Below are positions 39,285 through 49,812 of a stretch of DNA of 64,000 bases, in pieces. The position numbers and the translations under genes are program-made. The stretch's first letter is position 1. Each line of letters opens with the position of its first letter. Origin of the DNA: Variovorax sp037204085 (lineage in GTDB: Bacteria; Pseudomonadota; Gammaproteobacteria; Burkholderiales; Burkholderiaceae_C); the NCBI RefSeq assembly GCF_037204085.1, contig NZ_JBBCBW010000001.1:62001-126000 (forward strand), given 5' to 3'. The notes beneath the pieces were generated by a model. The model did not search any database. It was given only the letters and a program-made list of their open reading frames with translations, and had not been told where the DNA came from.

Positions 39285-41693
39285 ATGCAAGAAACCTCAC
39301 GCCCCAAAGGGCCAGCCAAGACCCCCTCTTCCACCCGCCCAGCCTGGCTCAAATGGCTGCTGCGCTTCATGGCCTGGGGATTCGGCATTGCCGCAGCCGG
39401 TGTGCTGGCGGTTCTGTGCGTGGTCGCAGTCGCCTTGGCGGTCGCCTACCCCAATCTGCCGGACATTTCCGATTTGTCTGACTATCGGCCGAAGCTGCCG
39501 CTGCGGGTCTTCTCGGCTGAAGGCATCCTGATCGGCGAATTCGGCGAGGAGCGGCGCAACCTTACGCCGATCGCGGCGATCCCCAAACTGGTGAAGGAAG
39601 CGGTGTTGGCCGCTGAAGACACGCGCTTCTACGACCACGGCGGCGTCGACTACAAGGGCATGGTGCGCGCGGGCCTGGCCAACATGAACCGCGTGAAGAG
39701 CCAGGGCGCCTCGACCATCACGATGCAGGTGGCGCGCAATGTCTACCTGAGCTCCGAGAAAACGCTCACCCGCAAGATCTACGAGGTGCTGCTTACCTTC
39801 AAGCTGGAGCACCTGCTCACCAAGGACCAGATCTTCGAGATCTACTTGAACCAGATCTACCTGGGCAACCGTGCCTACGGTTTTGCGGCGGCGTCCGAAG
39901 CCTATTTCGGCAAGCCGCTGCAGGATCTTTCCATTGCCGAGGCGGCCATGCTGGCCGGCCTGCCAAAGGCACCGGGCGCCAACAACCCGGTCAACAACCC
40001 GCAGCGCGCGCGCGGACGCCAGTTCTACGTGATCGACCGCATGCAGGACGCGGGCTTCATCACGGCCGAGCAGGCCGCCCAGGCCAAGAAGGAAGAGCTG
40101 CACCTGCGCGACGCGGCGGACCCGAACCGCCTGCACGCCGAGTACGTGGCGGAAACCGTGCGCCAGCTGATGTACGCGCAGTACGGCGACAGCACCTACA
40201 CCCGCGGCCTGAAGGTGTACACCTCGCTGGTGGCCGCCGACCAGGCCGCTGCATACAAGGCGTTGCGCAAGGGCATCATGGACTACGAGCGCCGCCAGAT
40301 CTATCGCGGCCCCGAGAAATTCGTCGATCTTCCCAACGACCCCAAGGAGCTCGACGAAGCCGTCGACGACGCACTGACCGACCACCCCGACAACGGCGAC
40401 GTGATGTCGGCGGTGGTGCTCAAGGCCAGCGCCAAGGAAATCTCGGCCGTCCGCGGCAACGGCGATCCGGTGCAGATCACCGGAGAAGGCCTCAAGCCCG
40501 CGCAATCCGGGCTTTCCGACAAGGCACCGCCCAACATCAAGATCCGCCGCGGCGCGGTGATCCGCGTGGTGAAGACGCCCAAGAACACCTGGGAGATCAC
40601 CCAGTTGCCCGAGGTGGAAGGCGCCTTCGTCGCCATGGATCCGCGCGACGGCGCCATCAAGGCACTGGTGGGCGGCTTCGATTTCGGCAAGAACAAGTTC
40701 AACCACGTCACGCAGGCCTGGCGCCAGCCGGGGTCGAGCTTCAAGCCGTTCATCTACTCTGCAGCGCTCGAGAAGGGCTTCACGCCTTCCACGGTGATCA
40801 ACGACGGACCGCTCTTCTTCGATGCCGGCACCACGGGCGGCCAGCCCTGGGAGCCCAAGAACTACGGCGGCGGCTACGACGGCCCGATGTCGATGCGCAC
40901 CGCGCTGATGAAGTCGAAGAACCTGGTGTCGATCCGCATCCTGCAATCCATCGGCACGCGCTATGCGCAGGAATGGATCACCAATTTCGGCTTCGACAAG
41001 GACAAGCACCCCGCCTACCTGCCCATGGCGCTGGGCGCCGGCGCAGTCACGCCCATGCAAATGGCCGTTGGTTACTCGGTATTCGCCAATGGCGGCTACC
41101 GCGTCAATCCGTACCTGGTGACCCGCATCACCGACCACAAGGACCGGGTGCTGGTCGACAAGCAGCCGCCGCTACTCAACGAGACGATCCGGGCCATTCC
41201 CCAGCGCAACGCGTTCATCATGGATTCGCTGCTGCAATCCATCACGCGCGCCGGCACGGCAGCCAAGGCACAGGCCATGCTCAAGCGGCCCGACCTCTAC
41301 GGCAAGACCGGCACCACCAACGACTCGCTCGACGCCTGGTTTGCGGGCTTCCAGCCCACGATGACGGCCATCTCCTGGATCGGCTACGACACCCCGCGCA
41401 ACCTGGGCGACCGCGAAACCGGCGGCGGGTTGAGCCTGCCGATCTGGATCAACTACATGGAAACCGCCATCAAGGGCGTGCCCGTGACCGATCTTTCCAC
41501 CACCCCGCCGGCTGGCGTGGTGAGCGTGGGCGGCGAGTGGTACTACGACGACTACGCGCCGGGCCGCGGTGTCTCCAGCCTCGGCGTGGACACCCCCGCC
41601 ACGCCGCCAGCGGAGTCATTGAGCGGCGTGCCGGTGAGCCCGCCTCCGCCGCCTGAAGAACGTAATCGAATCCTCGACCTCTTCAGGAACTGA
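39285..41693 (+). CDS. mrcA: Bifunctional penicillin-binding protein 1A
   Basis: 802 residues. One N-terminal membrane helix (about 32-55), a glycosyltransferase GT51 domain with catalytic Glu in LAAEDTRFYDHGG (about residue 111) and TITMQVARNVYL, then an OB-like region, and the transpeptidase domain with SxxK in GSSFKPF (about residue 484), SKN, and KTGTT (about 672). The C-terminal 40 residues are Pro-rich. It polymerises and crosslinks peptidoglycan. ATG at 39285 is preferred over GTG at 39267 on promoter distance. It is divergent from pilM, a common neighbour arrangement. Confidence 0.96.
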   Translation: MQETSRPKGPAKTPSSTRPAWLKWLLRFMAWGFGIAAAGVLAVLCVVAVALAVAYPNLPDISDLSDYRPKLPLRVFSAEGILIGEFGEERRNLTPIAAIPKLVKEAVLAAEDTRFYDHGGVDYKGMVRAGLANMNRVKSQGASTITMQVARNVYLSSEKTLTRKIYEVLLTFKLEHLLTKDQIFEIYLNQIYLGNRAYGFAAASEAYFGKPLQDLSIAEAAMLAGLPKAPGANNPVNNPQRARGRQFYVIDRMQDAGFITAEQAAQAKKEELHLRDAADPNRLHAEYVAETVRQLMYAQYGDSTYTRGLKVYTSLVAADQAAAYKALRKGIMDYERRQIYRGPEKFVDLPNDPKELDEAVDDALTDHPDNGDVMSAVVLKASAKEISAVRGNGDPVQITGEGLKPAQSGLSDKAPPNIKIRRGAVIRVVKTPKNTWEITQLPEVEGAFVAMDPRDGAIKALVGGFDFGKNKFNHVTQAWRQPGSSFKPFIYSAALEKGFTPSTVINDGPLFFDAGTTGGQPWEPKNYGGGYDGPMSMRTALMKSKNLVSIRILQSIGTRYAQEWITNFGFDKDKHPAYLPMALGAGAVTPMQMAVGYSVFANGGYRVNPYLVTRITDHKDRVLVDKQPPLLNETIRAIPQRNAFIMDSLLQSITRAGTAAKAQAMLKRPDLYGKTGTTNDSLDAWFAGFQPTMTAISWIGYDTPRNLGDRETGGGLSLPIWINYMETAIKGVPVTDLSTTPPAGVVSVGGEWYYDDYAPGRGVSSLGVDTPATPPAESLSGVPVSPPPPPEERNRILDLFRN

Positions 41694-41705
41694 GCGTGAA
41701 CAAAG

Positions 41706-42038
41706 TCAGGCGGCCGCAAACTCCAGCGGCTGCCCGGCTTGCAGGCTCGCCTCGCGCGACAGGTTGCCAAAGAATTCCTCACCGGTCTTGGTGTCAACCC
41801 AGGCCTTGCCATCGAAGCGGTAGTGATAGCCGCCGGAGCGCGCGGCCAGCCAGATTTCCTGCAGCGGTTTCTGCAGGTTCACGATCAACTGGCTGCCGTT
41901 CTTGAATGAAATCGTGATCATCCCGCCCACCCGCTGGTTGTCGATGTCGGCGTCGGTTGCATCGTTGATGCGGTCGCAGCCTTGCTCGATGGCGGCGAGC
42001 GCGGCTTCGGCGCGGTCCATGTATTCGGAGTCGGTCAT
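41706..42038 (-). CDS. cyaY: Frataxin-like iron-sulfur assembly protein CyaY
   Basis: 110 residues. MTDSEYMDRAEAALAAIEQ begins the acidic first helix; the beta-sheet motif with IVNLQKPLQEIWLAARSGGYHYRF is the frataxin signature. CyaY binds iron and modulates IscS. Its stop is 13 bp from the PBP1A stop (convergent), and its start is divergent from lptM with only 12 bp between. Confidence 0.93.
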   Translation of the reverse strand: MTDSEYMDRAEAALAAIEQGCDRINDATDADIDNQRVGGMITISFKNGSQLIVNLQKPLQEIWLAARSGGYHYRFDGKAWVDTKTGEEFFGNLSREASLQAGQPLEFAAA

Positions 42039-42050
42039 TACAATTTCGTT

Positions 42051-42326
42051 ATGTTGAATGTTCGTCAAATTCTAGTGAGCGCCTCCAGCCGCGCTGCGCT
42101 CATGGTCTGCCTTGCTGCTGTGGCGGGCGCCCTGGGCGCTTGCGGGCAGCGTGGGCCGCTCTATCTACCAACCGATCCGGCGGCCGCACAGCGCGCCACC
42201 CTGCCGCAGTTGCTCACGCCCGGCGGCTCGCGCGCTTCCGACGCTGAAGCAGCGCCCAAGCCCGCTGCGGCCAGCAGTGCGCCGGCTGCAGGCAACGGCG
42301 CCACCAGCCCCGGAGTGCCGAAGTGA
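42051..42326 (+). CDS. lptM: LptM-type lipoprotein (YifL-like)
   Basis: 91 residues. A signal peptide ends in the lipobox GALGAC followed by GQRGPLYLP, the hallmark of LptM, a small lipoprotein that promotes LptD maturation. The rest is Ala/Pro-rich and probably disordered. ATG at 42051 has no clear ribosome site; GTG at 42075 and ATG at 42102 are alternatives. Position directly before lysA is typical. The stop overlaps the lysA GTG. Confidence 0.88.
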   Translation: MLNVRQILVSASSRAALMVCLAAVAGALGACGQRGPLYLPTDPAAAQRATLPQLLTPGGSRASDAEAAPKPAAASSAPAAGNGATSPGVPK

Positions 42327-43600
42327 CGAACGCCCTCCTCCCCGGTCACCCGCATATTGCCCACCGCGACGACGCGCTCCATGTGGAAGGCCTGAGCCTG
42401 GATGCACTGGCCCGCGAGCACGGCACGCCCCTGTTCGTTTATTCGAAGCAATGGATGCTGGACGCGCTGGCGGCCTACCAGCGCGGCTTCGAAGGCCGCG
42501 AGGCCCTGATCTGCTATGCGATGAAGGCGAATTCCTCGCTCGGCGTGCTGCGCGTGTTCGCGGAGGCGGGCTGCGGCTTCGACATCGTTTCAGGCGGTGA
42601 ACTGGCGCGCGTGCTGGCGGTGGGCGCCGATCCGGCCAAGATCATCTTCTCGGGCGTGGGCAAGACCCGCGCCGAAATGCGGCAGGCGCTCGCGGCCGGC
42701 ATTGCCTGCTTCAATGTCGAGAGCGAAGCCGAGCTCGACGTGCTCAACGAAGTGGCGCTGGCCGAAGGGCGGCGCGCGCCCATCAGCATCCGCATCAACC
42801 CGAATGTCGACCCGAAGACGCATCCCTACATCTCCACCGGCCTGAAGGGCAACAAGTTCGGAATTGCCCACGACCGCGCCGTCGAGGCCTATCGCCATGC
42901 CGCCAGGCTGCCGGGGCTCGAGGTGGTGGGCATCGACTGCCACATCGGCTCGCAGATCACCGAAGCTTCGCCCTACCTTGATGCGTGCGACCGGATACTC
43001 GACTTGGTCGAAGCCATCGAAGCGGCCGGCGTGCCTATCCATCACCTGGACTTCGGCGGCGGCCTGGGCATCGACTACAACGGCGAAGTGCCGCCCAAGG
43101 CCGATGCGCTCTGGCAGCAGTTGCTCGCGCGGCTCGACGCCCGCGGCTTCGGGCGGCGCAAGCTGGTCATCGAGCCAGGCCGTTCGCTGGTCGGCAATGC
43201 AGGCGTGTGCGTGACCGAGGTGCTCTACACCAAGCCGGGCGAAGACAAGAATTTCTGCATCGTCGACGCGGCAATGAACGACCTCCCGCGGCCCGCGATG
43301 TACCAGGCGTTCCAGCAGATCGTGCCACTGCGAATCCGCGCCGGCAGCGCGCCGGTCTACGACGTGGTCGGCCCGGTCTGCGAAAGCGGCGACTGGATCG
43401 GCCGCGACCGTGCGCTCAACGTGGTGTCCGGCGACCTGCTGGGGGTGCTGTCGGCAGGCGCCTATTGCATGAGCATGGCCAGCAACTACAACACGCGTGG
43501 CCGGGCCGCCGAAGTGCTGGTGAGCGGCCAGAGCGCCACGCTGATTCGTCGCCGCGAGACGATGGAAGACCAGCTGCGAAGCGAACAGACCGAGGGCTGA
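42323..43600 (+). CDS. lysA: Diaminopimelate decarboxylase
   Basis: LysA (425 residues) decarboxylates meso-DAP to lysine. PLP-lysine is Lys68 in ICYAMKANSS; HIGSQI, GGGLGIDY, EPGRSLVGNAG and the CESGDW dimer-interface motif with its active-site Cys are present. The start codon is GTG, overlapping the lptM stop as GTGA. A hairpin covers its stop codon. Confidence 0.96.
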   Translation: MTNALLPGHPHIAHRDDALHVEGLSLDALAREHGTPLFVYSKQWMLDALAAYQRGFEGREALICYAMKANSSLGVLRVFAEAGCGFDIVSGGELARVLAVGADPAKIIFSGVGKTRAEMRQALAAGIACFNVESEAELDVLNEVALAEGRRAPISIRINPNVDPKTHPYISTGLKGNKFGIAHDRAVEAYRHAARLPGLEVVGIDCHIGSQITEASPYLDACDRILDLVEAIEAAGVPIHHLDFGGGLGIDYNGEVPPKADALWQQLLARLDARGFGRRKLVIEPGRSLVGNAGVCVTEVLYTKPGEDKNFCIVDAAMNDLPRPAMYQAFQQIVPLRIRAGSAPVYDVVGPVCESGDWIGRDRALNVVSGDLLGVLSAGAYCMSMASNYNTRGRAAEVLVSGQSATLIRRRETMEDQLRSEQTEG

Positions 43601-43613
43601 TCCGCGTCAGCCC
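43594..43613. terminator. Hairpin overlapping the lysA stop codon
   Basis: GGGCTGA and TCAGCCC form a perfect 7-bp stem around TCCGCG; the lysA TGA is part of it. There is no T-run on either strand. It lies between the convergent lysA and msrQ genes, so it may assist termination in both directions. Confidence 0.35.
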
Positions 43614-43636
43614 CCGGAGCACGCGCCGGGCGCGCG

Positions 43637-44311
43637 TCAGCCGGCGCTGCTGCGGCCCAGCGACTTCTCATTGCCGCTACTGCCGCCACGAGCGCCCGCC
43701 GAAGGCTTCGGCTTGCGCTTGGTCGCGTAGTTCCACACGCGCCAGCCCAGCAGCACCGCGATGATCGCCGCGTAGACGAACACCTCGGCAAAGTTGTTCT
43801 TGCCCGCGCGCATCCAGAAGAAGTGGAGCAGGCCGAGGCCGGCGATCAGGTAGACCAGCTTGTGCAGCATTTGCCAGCGCTTCGCACCCAGCGCCTTGAT
43901 GGCGCGGTTGAACGAAGTGGCAGCCAGCGGCGTCAGCAGCACGAAGGCCGAGAAACCCACCAGGATGAACGGCCGCTTGGCGATGTCCTTGGCGATGTCG
44001 GCCCATTCGAAGCCCATGTCGAACCAGCTGTAGCACAGCAGGTGCACCACAACGTAGAAGTATGCGAACAGCCCCAGCATGCGGCGAAAGCGCGCGAGCG
44101 CGTTGGCCTTGGTGATCACCCGCAGCGGCGTCACGGCCAGCACGATGCAGATGAAGCGCAAGGTCCAGTCGCCCGTGGCGCGAATCAGGAACTCGGCCGG
44201 GTTCGCACCCAGTCCGTCGGTGAATGCGCCATAGGTCAGCCACGCAAACGGCAGCAGGCACAGCAAGAAGACCACCGGCTTGGCCGCCGGATGCATGAGC
44301 AGCTTGTTCAT
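43637..44311 (-). CDS. msrQ: MsrQ, heme-binding membrane partner of MsrP
   Basis: 224 residues with about six membrane helices and conserved His in HLLCYSWF and MLHKLVYLIAGLGLLHF that fit the two-heme ferric-reductase-like (YedZ) fold. MsrQ passes electrons from the quinone pool to periplasmic MsrP for methionine sulfoxide repair. The C-terminal tail is basic and Ser/Gly-rich. It follows msrP by 34 bp. Confidence 0.93.
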   Translation of the reverse strand: MNKLLMHPAAKPVVFLLCLLPFAWLTYGAFTDGLGANPAEFLIRATGDWTLRFICIVLAVTPLRVITKANALARFRRMLGLFAYFYVVVHLLCYSWFDMGFEWADIAKDIAKRPFILVGFSAFVLLTPLAATSFNRAIKALGAKRWQMLHKLVYLIAGLGLLHFFWMRAGKNNFAEVFVYAAIIAVLLGWRVWNYATKRKPKPSAGARGGSSGNEKSLGRSSAG

Positions 44312-44345
44312 GGAGCAAAGGCTGAATGGCGAGGCAGGCTCGGGC

Positions 44346-45356
<1,011 letters not shown>

Positions 45357-45474
45357 GGTGATGGCCTTTCGCGTGAATCGTTGTGCTCAGGGTAGTTCGA
45401 GCAATTCCCTGATTCGGTTACGCACAATCGCTGCGCGTGGATTCCATTCTTCGCGAAAAGCCGGCGGCCGGGGG

Positions 45475-46791
45475 CTACAAGGTGCCGTAACTGTGCAGTC
45501 CGCTCAGGAACATGTTCACGCCCAGGAAGGCAAAGGTGGTGACCGCCAGGCCGGCCAGCGCCCACCAGGCCGCCACCGTGCCGCGCAACCCCTTGACCAG
45601 CCGCATGTGTAGCCAGGCGGCGTAGTTGAGCCAGACGATCAGCGCCCAGGTTTCCTTCGGGTCCCAGCTCCAGTAGCCGCCCCACGCGTCGGCCGCCCAC
45701 AGGGCGCCCAGTACGGTGGCAATGGTGAAGAAGGCAAAGCCGACAGTGATCGACTTGTACATCACGTCGTCGAGCACCTCGTTGGCGGGCAGCCTTGCCG
45801 CAATGCGCTTGCGCCCGAGCAGAATGCCCGCCGCAATGAGTGCGGAGATGCCCGCATAGATCACCCAGTAGCTGCCGCCGGCCTCTTGCACGCGCTGGCG
45901 GAATGCCACCGGCACAAAGCACAGCGCCACGCCCAAAAGCCAGATCGGCGTGAGCTTGTACCAACGGGTTTCGCCCGCCTGCTCCTTCACCAGATAGGCG
46001 AAGGCCACCATGGCCGCGAGTGCGAAGGTGCCGTAGCCGATGAAGTTGGCCGGCACGTGCAGCTTCATCCACCAGCTTTGCAGCGCGGGCACCAGCGGCT
46101 GGATCTCGTGGGCGTTGCGCACCAGCGTGTACCAGAGCAGGAAGCCCACCGCCGCACTCACCACCAGCATGACGAACGCACCGAGCGCGCGGGTGCCGTA
46201 GCGCGCTTCGAAGTACAGGTAGAACGCCGCGGTGAGCCAGCAGAACAGCACGAACACTTCGTACAGGTTGCTGACCGGGATGTGCCCGATGTCCGGCCCG
46301 ATCAGGTGGCTTTCGTACCAGCGCACCATGGTGCCAATCAGCGCCATGGCAATGGCGGCCCATGTGAGGCGGGAGCCGATCAGCTCGAAGGCGTCGCCCT
46401 GCTTGCCGCCGAAGAAACCGAGCCAGTAGAACAGCGTGCTCATGAAGAACAGCACGCTCATCCAGAGAATGGCCGACTGGCTCGACAGGAAATACTTGAG
46501 CCAGAACACCGTGTCGGCACGCGCCAGGTCGCCCTGGTAAGAGCCGATGGCAAGCAGCGAAGCCGCCGCCACCACAATGGCGAGCACCCGCAGCGGACGC
46601 CAAAACCAGCCGATGGCAATGACGGAAACCATTGCGGCGACGAGGATGGGCTTCTCGTAGGAATCCATAGCGCCCGCATACCGCACAAAGGCAAAAAGCC
46701 CGCCGGCAAGCACCAGTGCCGCGAACACCCAGTCGAACAGGTTGCGGCGCGAAAACCAGCTTTCGTTGAGCGTGAGGGTGGTGGTGTTCAT
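45475..46791 (-). CDS. ccsB: System II cytochrome c biogenesis protein CcsB/CcsA
   Basis: 438 residues, about ten membrane segments. The heme-handling WWD motif appears as GGYWSWDPKETWALI near residue 350, with further conserved His in IGHIPVSNLYE and KLHVPANFIGYGTF. It works with ResB to attach heme to apocytochromes in the periplasm. Its ATG overlaps the resB stop. Downstream, 118 bp with no recognisable feature separate it from msrP. Confidence 0.94.
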   Translation of the reverse strand: MNTTTLTLNESWFSRRNLFDWVFAALVLAGGLFAFVRYAGAMDSYEKPILVAAMVSVIAIGWFWRPLRVLAIVVAAASLLAIGSYQGDLARADTVFWLKYFLSSQSAILWMSVLFFMSTLFYWLGFFGGKQGDAFELIGSRLTWAAIAMALIGTMVRWYESHLIGPDIGHIPVSNLYEVFVLFCWLTAAFYLYFEARYGTRALGAFVMLVVSAAVGFLLWYTLVRNAHEIQPLVPALQSWWMKLHVPANFIGYGTFALAAMVAFAYLVKEQAGETRWYKLTPIWLLGVALCFVPVAFRQRVQEAGGSYWVIYAGISALIAAGILLGRKRIAARLPANEVLDDVMYKSITVGFAFFTIATVLGALWAADAWGGYWSWDPKETWALIVWLNYAAWLHMRLVKGLRGTVAAWWALAGLAVTTFAFLGVNMFLSGLHSYGTL

Positions 46792-48959
46792 GGCGACGCC
46801 GGTCCTTCGTTTTTCAAGGCAAGCAGCTTGTGCTTGAGGTGCTCGAACTCGCGATCGCTGTCAATCGTCTTGCGATTGACCGAGAAGGCCATCGTGGCAG
46901 CCGTGGTTTTGTTGTCTCCTGCGCTTGCGTCGGCGGGTGCCAGCCACACCCAGAGCCGGCGTTCGCGCACGTACAGCATGGCAAAAATCCCGACGATCAG
47001 CAACAGGCAGCCCAGATAGACCACGTTCTTGCCGGGCGCTCGCGCCACCTGGAAGACGCTGGCCTGCACCTGAGTGAAGTCGGTCATCATCATCGCGACG
47101 GGTGCCGGATAGAAATGCGCGTCGCTGATGGCCAGCACCGCCTGCGTGAGAAAGGCCTGCGACTTGTCGTCGCGCGGCAAGGCCGCGAGCCCCGCGCTTT
47201 CGCGGCTGAGGTTGAGCAGCTCGAACAGCACGTCGTTCAGGATGCGCACCAGCACCGCGCCGGCACGTTCGCGCTCGGGCTCGGGCACATTGGCTTCCAT
47301 GAATTCCGCAATGGCCTGCCAGCCGCCCTGCGTGCTGGCGTCGGCCTTCGCGCGCTCGCTGCCGGCAAAGAGCGCGAGTGCACGCGCAGCCGAAACGCTG
47401 AGTTGCTCGGCCATTTCAGGCCGCTTCGGATCGACGGCCTTGGCGATGTAGCGCTCGACGGCACGCGCGCGGGTGTCGGCGTCGGCCAGCGAAGCGCGCA
47501 TGCGCACGAAGCTGTCCATGCTGCCCTGCTCGTCGGCCGGCACGCGAAGGTAGCGGAACGGCTCTTCGGGCTTTTCGCGCATGCCGAGCAGGAACACCGG
47601 CTGGCCGTCGCCGGTGTCGACCGGCACCATGTAGTTCTGGTATTCGCGCGCCTGGCCCGCGGCATCGCGAAGCTTGTAGCCGATGCTCGGGCCGATGTTG
47701 CGCAGCACCTTCGGCTTGGTGGTCTTGTTGGCGGCGCCCAGGCGCGATTCGATGTCGTGGCGCAGGTCGACCTTGCGCACGTCGGCGCCGCTGCCCATGG
47801 CGCCCCCATCGGCAAAATTCTCGACGTTGATCACGCGCAGCGCAGCGTATTCGAGCGTGAGCTTTTCCTTGCCGTTGGTAATTTCGGTGCTCGGCCCGCC
47901 GATGACGCCATCGACCTCGAAGGGTTTGGCGGCGGCCGCCATCGGCACTGCCTTGAGCTTTACCTTGGAGCCGCCGTCGTCGAAGCTCGACTGGTAGATT
48001 TCCACGCCCTTGTAGCTGGCCGGATGATTGACCTCGATGCGCGCGGGCACCTGGGCACCGGTTTCGCGGTCGTGCAGCACCACCTCGCTTGCAAACAGCT
48101 TGGGCATGCCGGTCGAGTAATAGTCGACGATGAACTTCTTGAGCTCGATCGAGAACGGCAGCTCCTGCAGCAGCACGCCGTCCGACTGCTGCAGGATGGC
48201 CACGCTGCCCTGCCCACCTTCGGGCACCAGGATGTTGCCGCGGAAGGTCGGGTTGCGGGGCGACAGCCGGTGCTGCGGCGGCACGTCGGCAATCATGCCG
48301 CCGCCGGTGAACACGCTCTTGCCGTTGAACCAGGTCTGGGCGCGCACCACCAGGTCCCCGTCGAGCAGACCGCCGATGCACACCAGCACGATCGCGCTGT
48401 GTGCGGCGATGTAGCCCAGCTTGTGCGCGCCGCCCGCACGGGCCGCGACCATCCAGCCCGCGCCAGACTGGCCTTCCACCGCCTCGCGCTGCTGCAGCTT
48501 GACCTTCCAGCCGCCGCTCACCAGCAGTTGGCCGATGCGGTTGGCCGCCGCGGCGGGCTCCTCGGCAAGCTGGTTTTCGGCGCGCTGGCCGAAGGCCTTG
48601 AGGCTCTGCGCGCGGATGTTTTCCTTGAAGGTCTTCAGGTCCACAAAAATGCGCGGCGTGTTGCGCGCAATGCAGAGCGACGTGCTGATCACCAGGAACA
48701 GCAAGATCAGCAGGAACCACCAGGCGCTGTAGACGGAATCGAGCTTGGCCGTGCGAAACAGCTCGGCCCAGAACGGACCGAACTGGTTGATGTAGTTGTT
48801 GATCGGCTCGTGCTGCTTGAGCACGGTGCCGATGATCGATGCGATGCAGATGACCGTGAGCAGCGCAATCGCAAACCGCATCGACGAGAACAGCTCCACC
48901 GCAGCGCGAAGCACTTGCGGGCCGCGATGGACGCGAAGGCCGTGGGTGGAGACAGACAT
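46788..48959 (-). CDS. resB: System II cytochrome c biogenesis protein ResB
   Basis: 723 residues. Three N-terminal membrane helices (FAIALLTVICIASIIGTVL, AWWFLLILLFLVISTSLC and one near 170), a large periplasmic domain, and a final helix (VVYLGCLLLIVGIFAMLY) make the ResB/Ccs1 layout. The start MSVSTHGLRVH (48959) is only about 22 bases from a terminator-like T-run. The C-terminal 70 residues are cytosolic. Confidence 0.93.
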   Translation of the reverse strand: MSVSTHGLRVHRGPQVLRAAVELFSSMRFAIALLTVICIASIIGTVLKQHEPINNYINQFGPFWAELFRTAKLDSVYSAWWFLLILLFLVISTSLCIARNTPRIFVDLKTFKENIRAQSLKAFGQRAENQLAEEPAAAANRIGQLLVSGGWKVKLQQREAVEGQSGAGWMVAARAGGAHKLGYIAAHSAIVLVCIGGLLDGDLVVRAQTWFNGKSVFTGGGMIADVPPQHRLSPRNPTFRGNILVPEGGQGSVAILQQSDGVLLQELPFSIELKKFIVDYYSTGMPKLFASEVVLHDRETGAQVPARIEVNHPASYKGVEIYQSSFDDGGSKVKLKAVPMAAAAKPFEVDGVIGGPSTEITNGKEKLTLEYAALRVINVENFADGGAMGSGADVRKVDLRHDIESRLGAANKTTKPKVLRNIGPSIGYKLRDAAGQAREYQNYMVPVDTGDGQPVFLLGMREKPEEPFRYLRVPADEQGSMDSFVRMRASLADADTRARAVERYIAKAVDPKRPEMAEQLSVSAARALALFAGSERAKADASTQGGWQAIAEFMEANVPEPERERAGAVLVRILNDVLFELLNLSRESAGLAALPRDDKSQAFLTQAVLAISDAHFYPAPVAMMMTDFTQVQASVFQVARAPGKNVVYLGCLLLIVGIFAMLYVRERRLWVWLAPADASAGDNKTTAATMAFSVNRKTIDSDREFEHLKHKLLALKNEGPASP

Positions 48960-48995
48960 CGGTGGGCGAGGAGGAAAGGAACAGGAAAAAAGCAA

Positions 48996-49043
48996 AGGGC
49001 GGGCCATCCAGCTGGATCGGCCCGCCCTCTGTTTGGGTTTTTT
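48996..49043. terminator. Bidirectional intrinsic terminator between cytochrome c4 and resB
   Basis: AGGGCGGGCC (48996-49005) and GGCCCGCCCT (49019-49028) form a perfect 10-bp stem whose loop is itself a palindrome ATCCAGCTGGAT. On the minus strand it is followed by TTTGCTTTTTT; on the plus strand by a T-run at about 49038-49043. It should end cytochrome c4 transcription. Confidence 0.85.
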
Positions 49044-49076
49044 ATCGGCGGTTAGTTCACGCTGAAGGGCGTGGCG

Positions 49077-49742
49077 TCAGCGCAGGCCGGCAATGTAGTC
49101 TGCAACGGCCTTGATTTCGCGGTCGTTCAGCTTTGCAGCCACGCCCGTCATGGGGGCGCTGTTCTGGCGCACGTTGTCCCGGAAGGCAACAAGCTGTGCC
49201 ACCGTGTAGTCGGCGTGTTGGCCGCCCAGGCGCGGGTACTGCGCGGGCATGCCGGCGCCGTTGGGGCTGTGGCAGCCGGCGCAGGCTGGGATCTGGCGGT
49301 CGGCAATGCCGCCGCGGTAGATCTTTTCGCCCAGTGCCACGGTGTCCTTCTCCTTGGAGAAGCCGGTCTTGATCTTCTTGGAGCCCACGAACCATGCGAT
49401 GTTGCGCATGTCTTCGTCGGACAGCTTCGCGGCCAGGGGCTGCATGATGGGGCTCTTGCGCTTGCCGGACTTGAAGTCCTGCAGCTGCTTGAGGATGTAT
49501 TCGGGATGCTGCTGCGCCAGCTTGGGGTTGGCCGCAATGGCCGAGTTGCCGTCTGCGTTGTGGCAGGAGGCGCAAGCTTGGGCAGCGGAATTGAACACCG
49601 CGTCGCCCTTGGCGGGATCGGGCTTGGCCGGCTTGGCCGCGGCGGGTGCAGCCGTTGCGGCGGCTGGCGCGTCAGCCGCAAGGCTCGCGCTGGCTGCGAC
49701 GCCCATGAGGGCTGCAAGCAGAAAATTGGCAAACAACTTCAT
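49077..49742 (-). CDS. Diheme cytochrome c4
   Basis: 221 residues. Signal peptide ending ASASLAA (about residue 23), an Ala/Pro-rich linker, then two class I cytochrome domains each with a heme site: CASCH and CAGCH; distal Met candidates are in PIMQPL and APMTGV. Diheme c4 carries electrons to terminal oxidases in the periplasm. Heme attachment would use the adjacent ResB/CcsB. It ends at a strong terminator. Confidence 0.94.
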   Translation of the reverse strand: MKLFANFLLAALMGVAASASLAADAPAAATAAPAAAKPAKPDPAKGDAVFNSAAQACASCHNADGNSAIAANPKLAQQHPEYILKQLQDFKSGKRKSPIMQPLAAKLSDEDMRNIAWFVGSKKIKTGFSKEKDTVALGEKIYRGGIADRQIPACAGCHSPNGAGMPAQYPRLGGQHADYTVAQLVAFRDNVRQNSAPMTGVAAKLNDREIKAVADYIAGLR

Positions 49743-49759
49743 ATCGGGGGCTCGATTTA

Positions 49760-49787
49760 TTGGCGCAAAACCCCGCGATTCTACAAT
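49760..49787 (+). promoter_or_regulatory. Probable sigma-70 promoter of engB
   Basis: TTGGCG (49760-49765), 16-bp spacer, TACAAT (49782-49787). Transcription would begin near 49794, between an upstream in-frame ATG (49786) and the ATG at 49813, which supports the latter as the engB start. Confidence 0.65.
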
Positions 49788-49812
49788 GGCGGCCCGTTCC
49801 GAAAGCTCATTG

